Positions 23,865-35,400 of a stretch of DNA of 64,000 bases are shown in pieces (position 1 is the first letter of the stretch; every line of letters begins with the position of its first letter). Both the position numbers and the translations under genes were made by a program. The notes beneath the pieces were generated by a model. It saw nothing but the letters and a program-made list of their open reading frames with translations. It was not told the DNA's origin and made no database searches. This DNA is from Pleurostoma richardsiae (Eukaryota; Ascomycota; Sordariomycetes; Calosphaeriales; Pleurostomataceae): assembly GCA_030052745.1 (NCBI GenBank), contig JANBVO010000004.1, forward strand, positions 124,001 to 188,000. The letters are read 5' to 3'.

Positions 23865-25257
23865 CTAATTCGCCGCCAGGATCTCCGCCGCGTCGGGACC
23901 CGAGCTGTGGTCCTGCTTCCCGTCGCTCTTCCGCAGCGCCTCGGCCTCCCGGGCCTCCTTGGCCTGCTTCTCGGCCTCCCTCTGCCTCTCGTGGGCGAGG
24001 TAGCTGGCGTAGCGCAGCGTGCTGAGCGTGATGACGGCCATGAAGATGATGCCCAGCACCGCGCGGCGGACCAGCACCCAGCGCAGGGCCTCGATCTCCG
24101 ACCGGGAGTCGCTGGTCAGGTTGACGCTGATCCTGTAGTTGAGCTGCTGGATCTGCCTTGGGTGTCAGCACATCTCATCCACCAAGCCACATGTGCGTCC
24201 TGCCAACTTGGGAAAAACACCAATTTTACAGCAAAGAAAGGACAAAGGAAAGGGGGGTGTTGCTCACAGCGCTCTCGGCCGCCTTCTGCTCCTCGCGCAC
24301 GGCGATCTTGCGGTCGTTGAACATGCCCTTGACGGTGTCGTTGAGGGTCAGCAGCTCCTGATTGAGGGACTGGGCGAGGATGTCGACCTCGTGCTGCAGC
24401 AGCGTGCGCTGCTGGCGCAGCTGCTCGTCGGCGACGCGGCGGCTGTTCTTGACCTCGGTGCTGAGCTCTGAGCAGGCGGCCCGGAACAGGTACGTCTCGT
24501 TCTCCACGTCCGCCTTGCTGACCAGGCTGTCCTGCGCCACGTCCAGGTTCTGCGCCAGGATCGCCCGCACGGCCTTCATCGCCGTGATGGCCTGCTCCGT
24601 CGTGTAGCCCCCGGCCGAGAGCTGCTTGACCAGCGAGTAGCTGTCGAAGTGGTGCACGTAGGGCGGCGGCGTCAAGTGCGGCGGCGGCCGGCTGTCGGGC
24701 GAGTGCGAGGGCGGCTCGAGGTACAGGATCGCGTCCATGGGCCCGCTCGCGCCCTTCTTCTTCGCCCCATCTGCGGGTGGTGGTGCTCCCGGCGGCGTTC
24801 CGGTTGTGTTTTGCTGCTCAGCAGCTGAGGCATCCGGCGACGATGACGACGACGCGCCCGGCGAGCTCAGGGTCTCCTTCCGAGCGTCCGCAGCGGGATC
24901 CAGCTTCGCGGCCGCCTCCTTCTTCTGCTCCGGGCTGCTCTCCCTTTCCTCAGCATCTGCGGCGGCCTGCTGCGCCTCGCTGGTGGCGGGGGTCTCGAGG
25001 GCCGGAGCTTGCTGGACGTCGCCGAGGGGCTTTGGCTCTACGGCCATGCCGGCCCGCTTGGGGAAGCGGTTGCCCTGCTGCGGCTGCGGCGCGGTGCCGA
25101 AGGGCGCGGCATGCTGGGGTGGCCGGCTCGCCGAGGTGGTGGCCGTCGACGTACGCCGGCAGGGGGCACGCCTGCAGGCGGCGGCGGCGGCGGACTCTCC
25201 GAGGCGGGCGGTGCGAAACAAGTGAGGGTAAAGAAAGGTCAACCTCGCGGTCGACAT
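23865..25257 (-). CDS. DUF1640 (CCDC90/Fmp32-like) mitochondrial membrane protein, 425 aa
   Basis: Member of the DUF1640 family, which includes yeast Fmp32 and human MCUR1/CCDC90B, coiled-coil proteins of the inner mitochondrial membrane. Two exons: 24268-25257 and 23865-24152, 426 codons, intron 115 bp. The N-terminus MSTARLTFLYPHLFRTARLG looks like a presequence. A long low-complexity region rich in Ala, Pro and Ser follows (to about residue 205). The family core opens at HHFDSYSLVKQLSAGGYT, then EQAITAMKAVRAIL, followed by coiled coil to about 330. Exon 2 gives QQLNYRISVNLTSDSRSEIE and a membrane segment (VLGIIFMAVITL), then an Arg/Glu/Ala tail. The start at 25257 is preferred to an ATG 29 codons upstream because it begins the basic presequence. 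Human MCUR1 has been tied to calcium uptake and cytochrome c oxidase assembly; role here unknown. Confidence 0.85.
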
Positions 25258-26077
25258 TGCAAGAGTAGAACCTCGAATGCGCGACGCATCGAGATACGAG
25301 ATACAACAGAGAGAACGAGAGACGACAAAGGAGAGCGAGGGCAATGGACTTTGGCGTTTAGCGGCGGGACAGAAAAGGGCTCAGGGCTTTGGGTGCCGAG
25401 CGAGGTGGTTCCTGTGACGTTGACAGTTGGCGGCACGTGGCGGCAGCTATCCCTGTTCAGGAGTGGCCAGGCGGGGGCCAGGTGGAGCCAGCTGCAGGCC
25501 ACGGCTCCCGGAAAGGGCTGAAGGTTTATCCGACACACTCCCCCCTGGTACCGGGGAAGGAGTACGTACCCGGCCAGAGTTTCTGGGACTCTGGGAGCGG
25601 CCACAGCTATCACTCAACTGTCCCGTGGCCGAGTTACTGATAGTCAGACCACCCCGCGTCCTCCCCCACGGCAGCTCACGCTCCGAACATGGCCAAAGCG
25701 AAGTGTCACCCAAGATAGCAACGCACTAAATGACATGTGGCCTCCAGGCATCGTTCGGCCTGGCTGGGCGAGCACAGAGCCAATGGTACGCCTGATATAA
25801 ACACGGCCATGCTCACAACGGGGCATTGGGTGCCTGAATGCCTGCACTCGCCGACCCGTCAAGTGACGGTGAAAAGGGCAGATTTATCTCTCCGTCTTAT
25901 CTGATGCTTCTTTGATTTTTCCCTTCTGCGCTTCTTGGCGAGAGACCGAAGCAGAAGATCATGACGACTCAGACGGTCTAGAAGCCCCGGACGGGGAGGA
26001 AGAGGAACAAAGAGCTGACGGGCATCCCCCTCTATAAACTCTGTGCTATCCCGCCCGCCCAATCGCATCAGCCGCAA
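25258..26077. promoter_or_regulatory. Divergent upstream region with TATA box
   Basis: 820 bp between the DUF1640 start and the mini-ORF. CTATAAAC places TATAAA at 26033-26038, 40 bp before the ATG at 26078, a plausible TATA box for a transcript starting just before the mini-ORF. Confidence 0.4.
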
Positions 26078-26245
26078 ATGTTCCTCCTCACGCTCGTCTT
26101 CTTTACCGTGTGGTTCCTCAACATGTTCACTCTGGGAGTCATCCTGCGCTTCAGCCGGCTCCCGCTGTACCACCCAAGCAAGAAGAAGGCCATCATCGCC
26201 ACCGCCAGCACTTCCATCGCCTCCGGCTGCCGCATCGGCACCTAA
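26078..26245 (+). CDS. Putative 55-aa single-pass membrane protein
   Basis: Unspliced frame starting at an ATG 40 bp after a TATA box. The product begins MFLLTLVFFTVWFLNMFTLG, a strongly hydrophobic stretch of about 24 residues, then RFSRLPLYHPSKKK, a basic cytosolic-type flank, and a short polar tail ending CRIGT. I do not recognise a family. The clear membrane segment followed by positive charges argues against a random frame, but at this length chance cannot be excluded. It ends 97 bp before the flavodoxin-like ORF. It could be an independent mini-gene, an upstream ORF that dampens translation of the next gene, or the first cistron of one mRNA. Confidence 0.4.
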   Translation: MFLLTLVFFTVWFLNMFTLGVILRFSRLPLYHPSKKKAIIATASTSIASGCRIGT

Positions 26246-26255
26246 AAGCGCCTTT

Positions 26256-26263
26256 TATATATA
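26256..26263 (+). promoter_or_regulatory. TATA-like box upstream of flavodoxin gene
   Basis: TATATATA lies 80 bp before the flavodoxin-like start and 11 bp after the stop of the 55-aa ORF, so the second gene may have its own promoter. Confidence 0.4.
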
Positions 26264-26342
26264 CAATCACCGTAGAGCAAGCGTATCGTTTGTGCCGTGG
26301 CAGCAGACAAAGGCGGCACTGCTCTCTCTTGGACTGCCAACC

Positions 26343-26939
26343 ATGTCTGTCCTCGTCACCTACGCCACATCCCTGGGCTCGACCAAAGAAATAGCCGAGC
26401 GCATCGCCCAGCGCCTCGCCCCCCTCGTCCGCCCCGCGGCCGTCGACTGCCTGGAGGTCAGCGCCGTACCGCCCCTGGCCGACACCGGCAGCAGCGGCGA
26501 CAGCAACTACGCTGCCATCGTGGTCGGCAGCGCCATCCACGCGGGGCGATGGCTCCCCCCCGCGCGCGCCTTCCTGCAGCGCAACCGCCGGGTCCTTGTC
26601 TCGTCGCCCAGCGCCCCGCCCGTGTGGGCCTTCAGCGTCGGCATGCCCGCCGACGAGGAGGCCCGCGCGGCCGAGGAGGCCAGCGTGAACCGCGCTCTGA
26701 GGGAGCAGTTCCTCCCGCCGGAGTCGTCCCCCGGCTCCCCCGGCGGGGCGCTGCGGGGCCACCGGCTGTTCCGGGGCCGGTTCGAGAGGGCCGACGCCCC
26801 GTGGTGGATGGGCCTGTTCCTGTGCTGCATTCCGCGGAAGGCGCAGCTGTGGGGGGACATGCGGGACTGGGAGGAGATCGAGGCGTGGGCGGACTGGGTG
26901 GGCGGGGAGATGCGGGAGGCCGGGGTCGGGAGGGTTTGA
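26343..26939 (+). CDS. Flavodoxin-domain protein (HemG/Flavodoxin_5 type), 198 aa
   Basis: Single-exon gene for a likely FMN-binding redox protein. MSVLVTYATSLGSTKEIAER is a flavodoxin phosphate-binding loop (T/S-x-x-G-S/T-T). YAAIVVGSAIHAGRWLPPAR matches the second FMN-contact region in the Flavodoxin_5 family, which includes bacterial protoporphyrinogen oxidase HemG. The end, GDMRDWEEIEAWADWVGGEM, matches the closing helix of bacterial members. A membrane-leaning stretch (WWMGLFLCCIP) precedes it. The substrate is unknown; eukaryotes normally use the unrelated HemY-type enzyme for haem synthesis, so a general quinone or stress reductase is as likely. The start is the first ATG in frame. The coding region is very GC-rich. 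Resemblance to actinobacterial proteins suggests old transfer, which is not shown by the sequence alone. Confidence 0.75.
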   Translation: MSVLVTYATSLGSTKEIAERIAQRLAPLVRPAAVDCLEVSAVPPLADTGSSGDSNYAAIVVGSAIHAGRWLPPARAFLQRNRRVLVSSPSAPPVWAFSVGMPADEEARAAEEASVNRALREQFLPPESSPGSPGGALRGHRLFRGRFERADAPWWMGLFLCCIPRKAQLWGDMRDWEEIEAWADWVGGEMREAGVGRV

Positions 26940-28407
26940 TGTCGGGCTTGCTAGGAAAAAGGGGCAAAGAGGAGGAGGCGGTGGGCGGTGGTGCTCGCTG
27001 GGAGCTGAGGGAGACGGAGAGGCAGACTCGATTCTCCCTTGCGGAGACTGGTCGGGCATTAGAGGCTGCTAACTCTATGAGGGGTCGCGTATCATAATGT
27101 CAAGGGGTCGTAGAGCGAACGCGTCGGAGCCGGAGAAAGGCTCATCCCTTGTTAACGAGTGATGACATGGGCGCCGGGGCACAGTCGACGACACTTTTTA
27201 ATATATCCTAATTCATCTCCCCTATGAACTCGTCCCTCTCAGGGGGCTAATCACGTTGCTGGGATCACGCCGCTATGGAGAGTATCTAGTAAATTCTACC
27301 AGGAAGCTGAGGCTTACTATCTATCTGGCTGGAATTCTGTCCATATGTTGTTTCGTAACATGGGTAATGGCGGTGACCTGCATCTGAGGCGCTTGCTTCT
27401 TTCTCTTTCCAAGGGAGAGTGATTGACCATCGCTTTTGCATGCGTGTCTTCTACACTACCTAGACATTTGACCCCTCTGCTCGCATGCGAACAAGGCTGG
27501 GAGCTATAACAAGTCAAGAACAAATAGATCAGTCACCTATCACGGCAGTATAGACATCAAAGTACCAGGGGCAAGGTGAGAGACAATCCTCTACCGATAG
27601 ATCTACACATCTATCCAGCCAGGTATCGCTGGGACACAAACCGGGCCCTTGCAAGAGAAAATGTACAGAAGACAACGCCGCTTTGCAAATTCCACCCCAT
27701 ATTGCGCCTCATCCTTCGCCCACTATCTGCCCTTACTCCCTCCCCGAGCAAATTAACGATGCTCACCGTGGACCCGTTCCCCAAGCCCCCCGCGCTGTCC
27801 AGCTCACGGGAAACCCCGACAATTATCCCCATGACACCAAGTCCAGGAAAGATGAAAAAGCAGTAACACGAGTAACAGTTGTGCAGAGCCAAATCACCAC
27901 GACACCGTGCCCATATTTTCCAGAAGGTAGCCCCGTCCCTTTTGTGTTTTACTGACGTCTGAAGAAGTCTCTTGGGGCTCATTGTATTGTGTCGTCCTTT
28001 TTCTATCAGAACCACAGCGGAGAGCCTGCAGAGGAAGGACAAAGCTCATATTCGATATCCCTGCGAGCGGACCGTTGCCAGGAAGTATTAATCGACGAAA
28101 AACGGATATGTTTGGTGAAGACGCAACGAAGGAACGTAGGGCAGATGATCTGCCGATCCCCTCGGCTGTCGCAGCAACCATGGTAGGGATTACCGGAGCG
28201 CGATGACGACCGAGGGATGCTGAATATAGGCTTGGCCGGTTGAGGAGTCGTAATATTCATAATATGATACCAATATTTGCACAGTGGAAAGTAACACACG
28301 AGAAAAGAACCTATGTGCCGAGAAGAAGATGGGTGGGTAGCGAAGAGCCGATACCGAATGACGCACATCGATTCGACTGAAAAGGATGCTTCATGCGGTC
28401 GCTTCAT
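26940..28407. other. Intergenic, 1.5 kb, no gene seen
   Basis: Convergent flanks of the flavodoxin gene and PUF3. Several short frames overlap between 27576 and 28206, none supported. The part nearest 28408 is the likely PUF3 3' untranslated region. Confidence 0.5.
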
Positions 28408-31400
28408 CTAGGGTTGATTCGTCGGGGTATCCGGAGATGGCTGAGAATTATCAACTGCAGCTGGGCCCTTTGCCTTGTTCGACTCGTTGATATTCTCCTC
28501 GACAGCGCTTGCGTTGGTGCTCGGAGGACTGCTGCTCTGGGGACTGTTCGGCTCCATGGTGAGAACTGGCGTTGGAGCGACGGAGTTGTCGACGGGTAGA
28601 GCAGGAGACCCAGGTGTCGTGGCGGAAACGCTGCCATTCACGCTGCCGCTAGGGCTCCCAGCACTCTCCGAGGTCGGGGATGAGACAGCAGAAATAAGAC
28701 GATCGATAGCAGCAATTTGGCGGCCAGTGCTGACTTTCTTGAGGGAGTGGAACTGGGGCTTCATCTCCTCGATGAAAGACTCCCGCTCGGGGCCGTCAAG
28801 CTGGTTAAGCAGTTTTTCTGAAACAATCAGCATGGTTCAATCAAGTCGCAATAGGCACCGCTTAACTTACGGATCACGTAGTTCCCATACTGGTCCTTCA
28901 TCATCAGCTGTAAAGGGCTAGTGCCGTCGCTCCCAGGAGACGTGAGCTCGGAACGAATGTTCCGTCGCTCCTCAGCATTACCGTACTCAATGCATTTCTC
29001 GACAACGTTGGACGCAAACTTGTGCTTCGACAAAGTCAGGAGCTGGCTGGTGACGATGCGGATCATTTTCGAGCGGTCCTCAGGCTTCCCGTGTTGGATT
29101 ACATGCTGCGTCACATAGTTGCCGTACTGGTCAGTAATCAACAACTGAGCGCAGGCGTGCAGCTCCTCCATGATCGACGCTTTGTCCGCCTCGGAGCCAT
29201 GCTCGAGCATTCGTTGGATGACACGGCAGCCGTACGTGTGCGAGGCAAGCTGGCTGACCTGGCCATGGATCGAGTCCATGATGAAGCCAATATACTGCCG
29301 GGGAACCAACTCAATAATCTTCTGGATGACGTGATTCCCATTCTGATCCTTGATAATTCTGACGACGTCGGGCTCGAGTTCTTTGACCAGCTCCGCCTGC
29401 TGTTCGACGAGGACATGTTCCAGTGCCTAATAACCTGTCAGTGCACGGGTATGCATTCAGGTCGTGGGGGTACCCACCTTTTGCACAACTCTACAAGCGT
29501 ACATCTGGGTCGACAGGTCGACAACCTTGCCTTTCATCTGCGCAGCGAGCACCTTCTTCTGCACCTGGTTTCCATGCTCGAAGAATTTCTGGATGACGTA
29601 GTTTCCAAACACGTCTTTCATGAGCTGCACCGCGTTGGGCTCGATTTCTCGGAAGACCTGGTCTTTCTCATCACTATTGGCGGTCTCCAGTTTCTGTTGA
29701 ATGAAGCGAGAGCCATGTTGATCACCGCTAAACTCGACGACATGATTGTAGATATCCTGGAGACAACGATAAGCCAGATTTCCGCAAGAGTTCTCATGAT
29801 AATTCTTACCTTCAGTTCGTATCGCTTGTTGGACTTGGAGCTTGACCTGAACTCATCAAGCAATAGGCTTCGGACACCCTTGCCTGGGTCGTTGTCTCTG
29901 CTAGAACGGAAGCCGGCTCCTGCAGCACCGGCAAGATACGGGTTGACAGGGTATCCTGTCATCGGAATCGGAGGCCTGAAATTTGGGTGCCCCGTATAGG
30001 GATCGAAGAGCTGAGCAGGATATTGGGCCGGGAAGTTCGGGTTGTAGTAGGGGGAAGTGTAGAAGGCGGGCGCCTGTTGTTGCATATATTGCTGGTTTTG
30101 GCCCCGTCGATCCTCAGGCGCCATCCTGAGATCTCGCGACTGAGGTCGGCTCCAGGGGTCGCCCGTCGGCGTCCCGCCGTAGCTCCTGGGACTGTTGACA
30201 CTCTGGCGGTACACGCTGCTCGCTGGAGACGTGCGATCACCATGGACCCCCTTTCTGCCTGATAAGAAGGGAGGCGCCAAAGAGTCTGTGTAGACGTCCT
30301 GCGGATACCCACCATATCCTTTCGATCCATTAGTCAACCCAGTGTCCCAAGCCTGCGATCCTGGGTTGAACTGGAACGTCTGGGACGAGGTTGAGTACGC
30401 CCCATTAGTCGCACGGTCCGCAGCGTCAGTGAGCCCAAGACTTCTCTTAAACTTTTCGGGAAGGTCGTCTTGCCCTATATGCGAGTTCAGATGGTAAGCC
30501 TTGGAGTTGCTTGCGGCTTGAGACCCGAAAGATCCTGACGGGCCTGTGATTGACGGACGGTGAGAATGGCCGGAGCTTGACGTACGGACACCCTGGTAGC
30601 CAAAGGGTGGCGCGCTGTCGTCAAATCCGTTCTGGATCGCTGCATCGTTCTCAGAATGACTGGATGCTGGCATGGAGGGATCGCGGGTCGAGGCGCCCAT
30701 GTTCAAGTAAGCTGAATCGTGGCCAACACGACTGAAGCCGTTGCTGAATGCCGCCGATGGAAAGAGGTTTGAGCTCTCCTCATCATCCACGACGGCGCCA
30801 CGGACAGGCCCATACTTGAAAGAACCAGTTGCAGGGTCTAGGGAAGTGGCGTTGTTCGTTGACCTTCCAAAACCAGAGCCTTGGCCAATTGCTGGCCGGG
30901 AGAAGTAAGGAGGTGTGCTGCCAAGGTCATGTATAGACTGTCCGCCGTCCCGCGTCGCTTTTGGCGACGTGCTACCTGACGTGTTCCTTGTCGAAGGATT
31001 CTCCGAGTTCCACAGCGCAGGCCGCACCCAGGGATCGGCCTCCGACGAGGCTGCGAGAGCGCTTGAGCCTGAAGGTCCGTTCGAGAAAGTGTCATCGGAG
31101 CCTAATTCCGGAATCAGAGCTTTATCCCCACCACGCCATGTCTTGTGCTCGAGGTACAAACCTTGCGACGCAGGTGCATCCCTCTTATTGAAAGCGTTGG
31201 GTCCAATTTTCGTACTGTTGCCCCATATCCCGCTTGTCTGCCAACTTGATCCGGCGAAAGAGGGCGCAAGGCCTTGTGAGTTCTTCTCCCCGTTGCTGTT
31301 CCCGGTTGTGAAAGTGGAAAACCGGCTCGACCGAGTCTGCAAGCGCAGATAATGAGTTAGCAAACGGTCGCTAGACAGTGTGCCTCACAGATCATAAGAG

Positions 31401-31603
31401 AAAGTAAAAGACTGGGCTATGTGTACTGCATTATACAGCAGACCAAGGGGAAAGACTGTTGGGTCGAGCTGATCTCATGCCATAGCCCGCCGCAGTATGT
31501 CTGTTCACGACGCTTGTGTAGGGGGGAGAGGACAATTGGATGTTGCAACACTCACAGCAGCCGCCATTACTGCGGTAGGTCTTTCCGCTGAGGTGGTGGT
31601 CAT
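28408..31603 (-). CDS. PUF3: Pumilio RNA-binding protein, Puf3 type, 939 aa
   Basis: Sequence-specific mRNA-binding regulator; yeast Puf3 binds UGUANAUA in 3' UTRs of nuclear-encoded mitochondrial mRNAs. Five exons: 31556-31603, 29810-31336, 29478-29756, 28871-29426 and 28408-28817, total 940 codons. Residues 17-525 are disordered, rich in Ser, Gly, Asn and Gln. Eight Pumilio repeats follow, whose base-contact helices read GSRFIQQ, GNYVIQK, ACRVVQK, GNHVIQK, GCRVIQR, GNYVTQH, ASNVVEK and GNYVIQK. These residues match the classical code for UGUANAUA. Three introns of 51-53 bp cut the repeat region and restore every repeat in frame. The C-terminal 120 residues are Ser/Pro-rich. Intron 1 (219 bp) follows a 16-codon exon, which is less certain. 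I infer the Puf3 orthology from repeat code and architecture. Confidence 0.93.
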
Positions 31604-32414
31604 AAGACAAGAGTACAGTGTCTAATGTACTGTCGCTGAAACCCTGAAGGAGATCGCGTTGTGGTCGGCTTAGGCAGTATTCGATAGAGGTCTCAAGCCG
31701 TGTTTTGCTAGAGCAATCGTTGCGCCGGTCAGGGTTGCTCGAGCTCGTGATATTATATAGGAAATGTATGCAACGAAGTCGTTCTCGACGGGTCTAGAAG
31801 GCTAAGATGCAGCCAGAAGAGTCAGCGTCAGCACTGAGAGGGTTGCCTCACGTAGGTGGAGGAGGATGAGAGGAAGCAGAAGGGGGCCGGAAATCTAGGC
31901 AGGTTTGGCAAGGCTGATGGTGATGAGCAAATCATGCTGCTTGGGGTCCCGTCTTCCCTTTTGCATGTGGGATCGGAGCGTCGAGCGGCTGGAATGGAGG
32001 GAGAGCTGACATGCAAGCTTGCACTTTACTCACCACAACTTGTGGAAAATTTCACTTCTGCCAGTGTCATGGGGAGGCTGGATGCGGGCTCGCGCCAAGG
32101 GCAAGTGAGGATTATGCAGAGCGGCCGAGAGCAAGCGAGGAGCAGTGACGGGTGCGCTGCTCGCAGGGGGACGAAGAACAGGGAGCAGGTTTGCCTTATG
32201 GCCCAGCAAGCGTCATCCGCCTTCGGGACTTGGGAAGAAGCGAAAAGGGAGGGGCAGATGGCGAAATGGACTGGCATGCAGGCCGTCTGAGAGGGAGGGG
32301 AGCAGGAGGATTGATTGTGCGAGGGCCGGGAGGGAAAAAAAGAGGCCCAGGCAGAAAAGAGGGAATGATGGACGATGCGGCGGGCTGGACAATGATGTTG
32401 GTCCCAGCACCGGC

Positions 32415-32434
32415 GCACGCACGCACGCACGCAC
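32415..32434. repeat. GCAC tetranucleotide microsatellite
   Basis: Five perfect tandem copies of GCAC upstream of PUF3. Confidence 0.9.
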
Positions 32435-35400
32435 AACGCCAGGTGAGGTAAACTCTGGTAAAGTTAAAGTGGATGCGCCAGTCTAGCCCTTGTTCCGGCC
32501 GCGATTGGGCTGATCCAATCTCAAAGAAGAGAAGCCGATGACAGGGAGGGGAGGGATGTAAGTGCTAAGGCCAAGTAAGGCAGAGAGCCCAGACAGGGGC
32601 CCGGAGTGAGGCAGGTAAATAATGGTGCAGACGTACTCCGTGGTAGTGGTGGTTTAGGGGATCGACCGGCAGCAGCAGAGCGGGCGCAGCTTGGGCACGC
32701 GAGGGCTCGGTGCTTGGGCGTGACGAGAGTGGAAAAGGCGAGGACGGGCGAAGGAAGCGTGGTGACGAGAAAAAGAAGAGAAGGAGCAAAGCGCGGCTCA
32801 GCGGGCGAGAGAAAAGTAGGCTCACCTCGTCTCCTTCTGCCTGCTGCTCAAGTTCGGTCTTTTCTTTTCTCTCCAGCCTGCTTGCTGCGGCTGCCTTCTC
32901 GTGCTCTCCGTCTCCCAAAATGTCAAAAAGTAAAGAGAGGCTCGATGTACCTTGGTTGAGGATGAGGTAACCTAAGGCAAGACCCGCGCGAGGTACTTGG
33001 CCCAACAGGTGAGCCGACGCACGGCAGTCCGTACCTTGGCTGTCTTGGGTACCTGGTCGTGTCTCAACCGGCCAGGGCAGGGCTGATTAAGGTCGGCAGG
33101 GTGTCTGAAAGGCTAATCGAAAAAAAAAAAGGTACCTGGGGCTACTTCTGCGGGGTACCGCTCTTGGTGGGCACACGTCGCGCCGTACGGAGTACCACCC
33201 GTGCTGTGTTCTGCGGTGAGGTGGACCTGGCGACCAGCTGTCCTGGGAGCTCGCTGGATGCAAGAGAAGAGCTTTCGTCGTTGGCAGGGCACGATAGGGC
33301 ACTGGGAGGCAGCGCAGCCGACTGGTTTGTCGTCGACCAAGTCGCTCTGCTGAAAGGCAAGATGGGCAACGGCTGCACAAGAACGGGGCGACTAGTTCGG
33401 GGCGGCGGAGCACAGACGACAAGAAGGCTTGGTCTGCAACCTGAGACCGCGACGGGTGGCTAGCTGCGCTGGCGATGCCTGTGCTTCCCGACACAAGAGG
33501 GTGGACACCAGACTCGTCGGAACAGTGATGCTGTGGTGCTGGTGTGCTCCTGCGTCTGCATCTACTTTTCGCTGCCTCGATTCGTACCTGGAAAACGGGA
33601 AACGCTGTGTGTCGGCCGCAGCTTGGAGACCACCCTGTTGGCAGCGGCAGGGACGTAAACGACAGCGATGGTTCGCCGGCGGTGCGCCTGGCCCCCGTTT
33701 CAGGTCTTTTTCCAACGCAGTCCTCAGGGCGTCCAGTCAAGAGGAACAGGCAGCCGACAGCCGTCGTGTGTTACAGCAAGAGCACAGCTAAAAGATTGTC
33801 CTTGATGAGGTCGAATGGGCCTGGAGTTATGTGTGTGGATGATCGCAGCCGATGATCGCAACTGATGCCAACCGCGCCGATGCGACTGTAGCTGGCCGGG
33901 TTGGTGGGAGGGCTGATGGTCTTTGGACCCAGGTCGCGGGGATCTTGCTATTCGCCCCGGAGTCGATCGGGGGTGGTGCCTGTTTACCGCGCTGCTGCCA
34001 GGTTGTCGACTAATAATAGGATTAGACGCTGGGAAGAGGGGACCCCCCACAGCGTTTCTCTCGAGTTCTGAGCGGCGTATGGTCGCAGATTGGCTCTGCT
34101 TGTGCTGCTGTTGTTGAAGATCAAAAGACAAAGGGCAAACGCGTCAAAACAATCGGCGATATGGACAATTACAAACAGGTATGTTTGCGGTCGTGGGCAG
34201 GACAGACGGGGATGTGTCCAGCTTTGTACTCCAGGAGTCCTGCGCGATACGGGTACAGGAGAACGGTTGAGGTTTTGTAGGTACGGGTACTTAATGTCGA
34301 TGGGCGTGGCCGTGTGGGTACATGCTCTCCCTTCTGGCAAAGGGCAACCAGGCAGGAAGGGCAAAAGAGCAACTTTCGGTCAGTGCAGGAGATGTGGGAA
34401 GGGAGAAGGGCCATTTATTGCCTTTGTCTTCATCTGCCTTCATCTGCCTCGCTCGTCTGGCCAGTCAAGGGACCTCCCTCGCGGCGGATGCATACGTTTG
34501 GCTGCCCTGAAACCGTCCTCCTGTCTCCTCGCTCTCTCTGTGTACTCTGCAACTATGTGTGTGATGTGTGTCTTGTGCGCATCCGCAGTGCAGAAGCGAG
34601 GACAGTCCTCGGGATAATAGGGTGATGGCATGTGGCGGTCTTTAGAATCGGCTAGCACAGCCTCTAGGATACCTTTCACCGACGCCTTGTCTCGTCCATC
34701 CTGTGCGAGTCCGCTCTTGCGCATTTCTCAAGGGCCACACAGGCTGGACATCATCATTTCATACCCGTCCCAGGTGCTTTCCTGTGGTGGGGCTACCCGT
34801 ACCGTACTCACGTTGCTCGCGCACTTGGCTGACGGTAGATCAGCTAGAGGCAGCTAGGTTAGTGGGTTAGGAATCTCATCAAAGCGAGCGCAAAGCACAG
34901 TACGTTTGCGATTAGAAACGGCTTAGATTGCTCAGAGTGCTCCGGTAATAGAGCGTTGGCTGATATTGCAAAATGTCGTAAGGGATCCCGTCTGTGGGGC
35001 TAGCCGCGCGCCCTGGTTTGAACCATTTGCTGCATGAATAAAGAGCTGCACCGTAAAGCAGTTTAAGTGCCCGCGACCCATTCTCGGATGAAGATGGCAC
35101 AACTCTGGACAGCTCGAAAAGGGCCCCCGTCTCACAAAGGTGGGCAAGGCAAGAGAGGCCGAGACTGTCAGCAGTTAACTAGCACGGGCGGGTTGGATCG
35201 GCGTCGACCGCGCCAAAACCCGGCCTACAGAGTAGACAAACAGTTCTGCCGCTTTAGAAACAAGACGTGATGAATGGAATGGGTCCCTTCTTGTATCACA
35301 ACGGGAGATCGAATGGGTAGAGTGGACGGTGCCTATGCGCCCGTAACTCCTACCTGCGTCTTATCCGTTAACCGCACGTCAGAGGCATAAAAGAATATCA

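Noticed and set aside
26043-26342. N-terminal extension of the flavodoxin ORF
   Set aside because: The frame is open upstream but starts only at a GTG, is Ser/Pro/Arg-rich, and the flavodoxin fold begins right at the ATG at 26343.
33087-33740. 217-codon minus-strand frame in the gene-poor region
   Set aside because: Low-complexity Arg/Ser/Pro composition, overlapping frames on both strands, no conserved block or splice extension.
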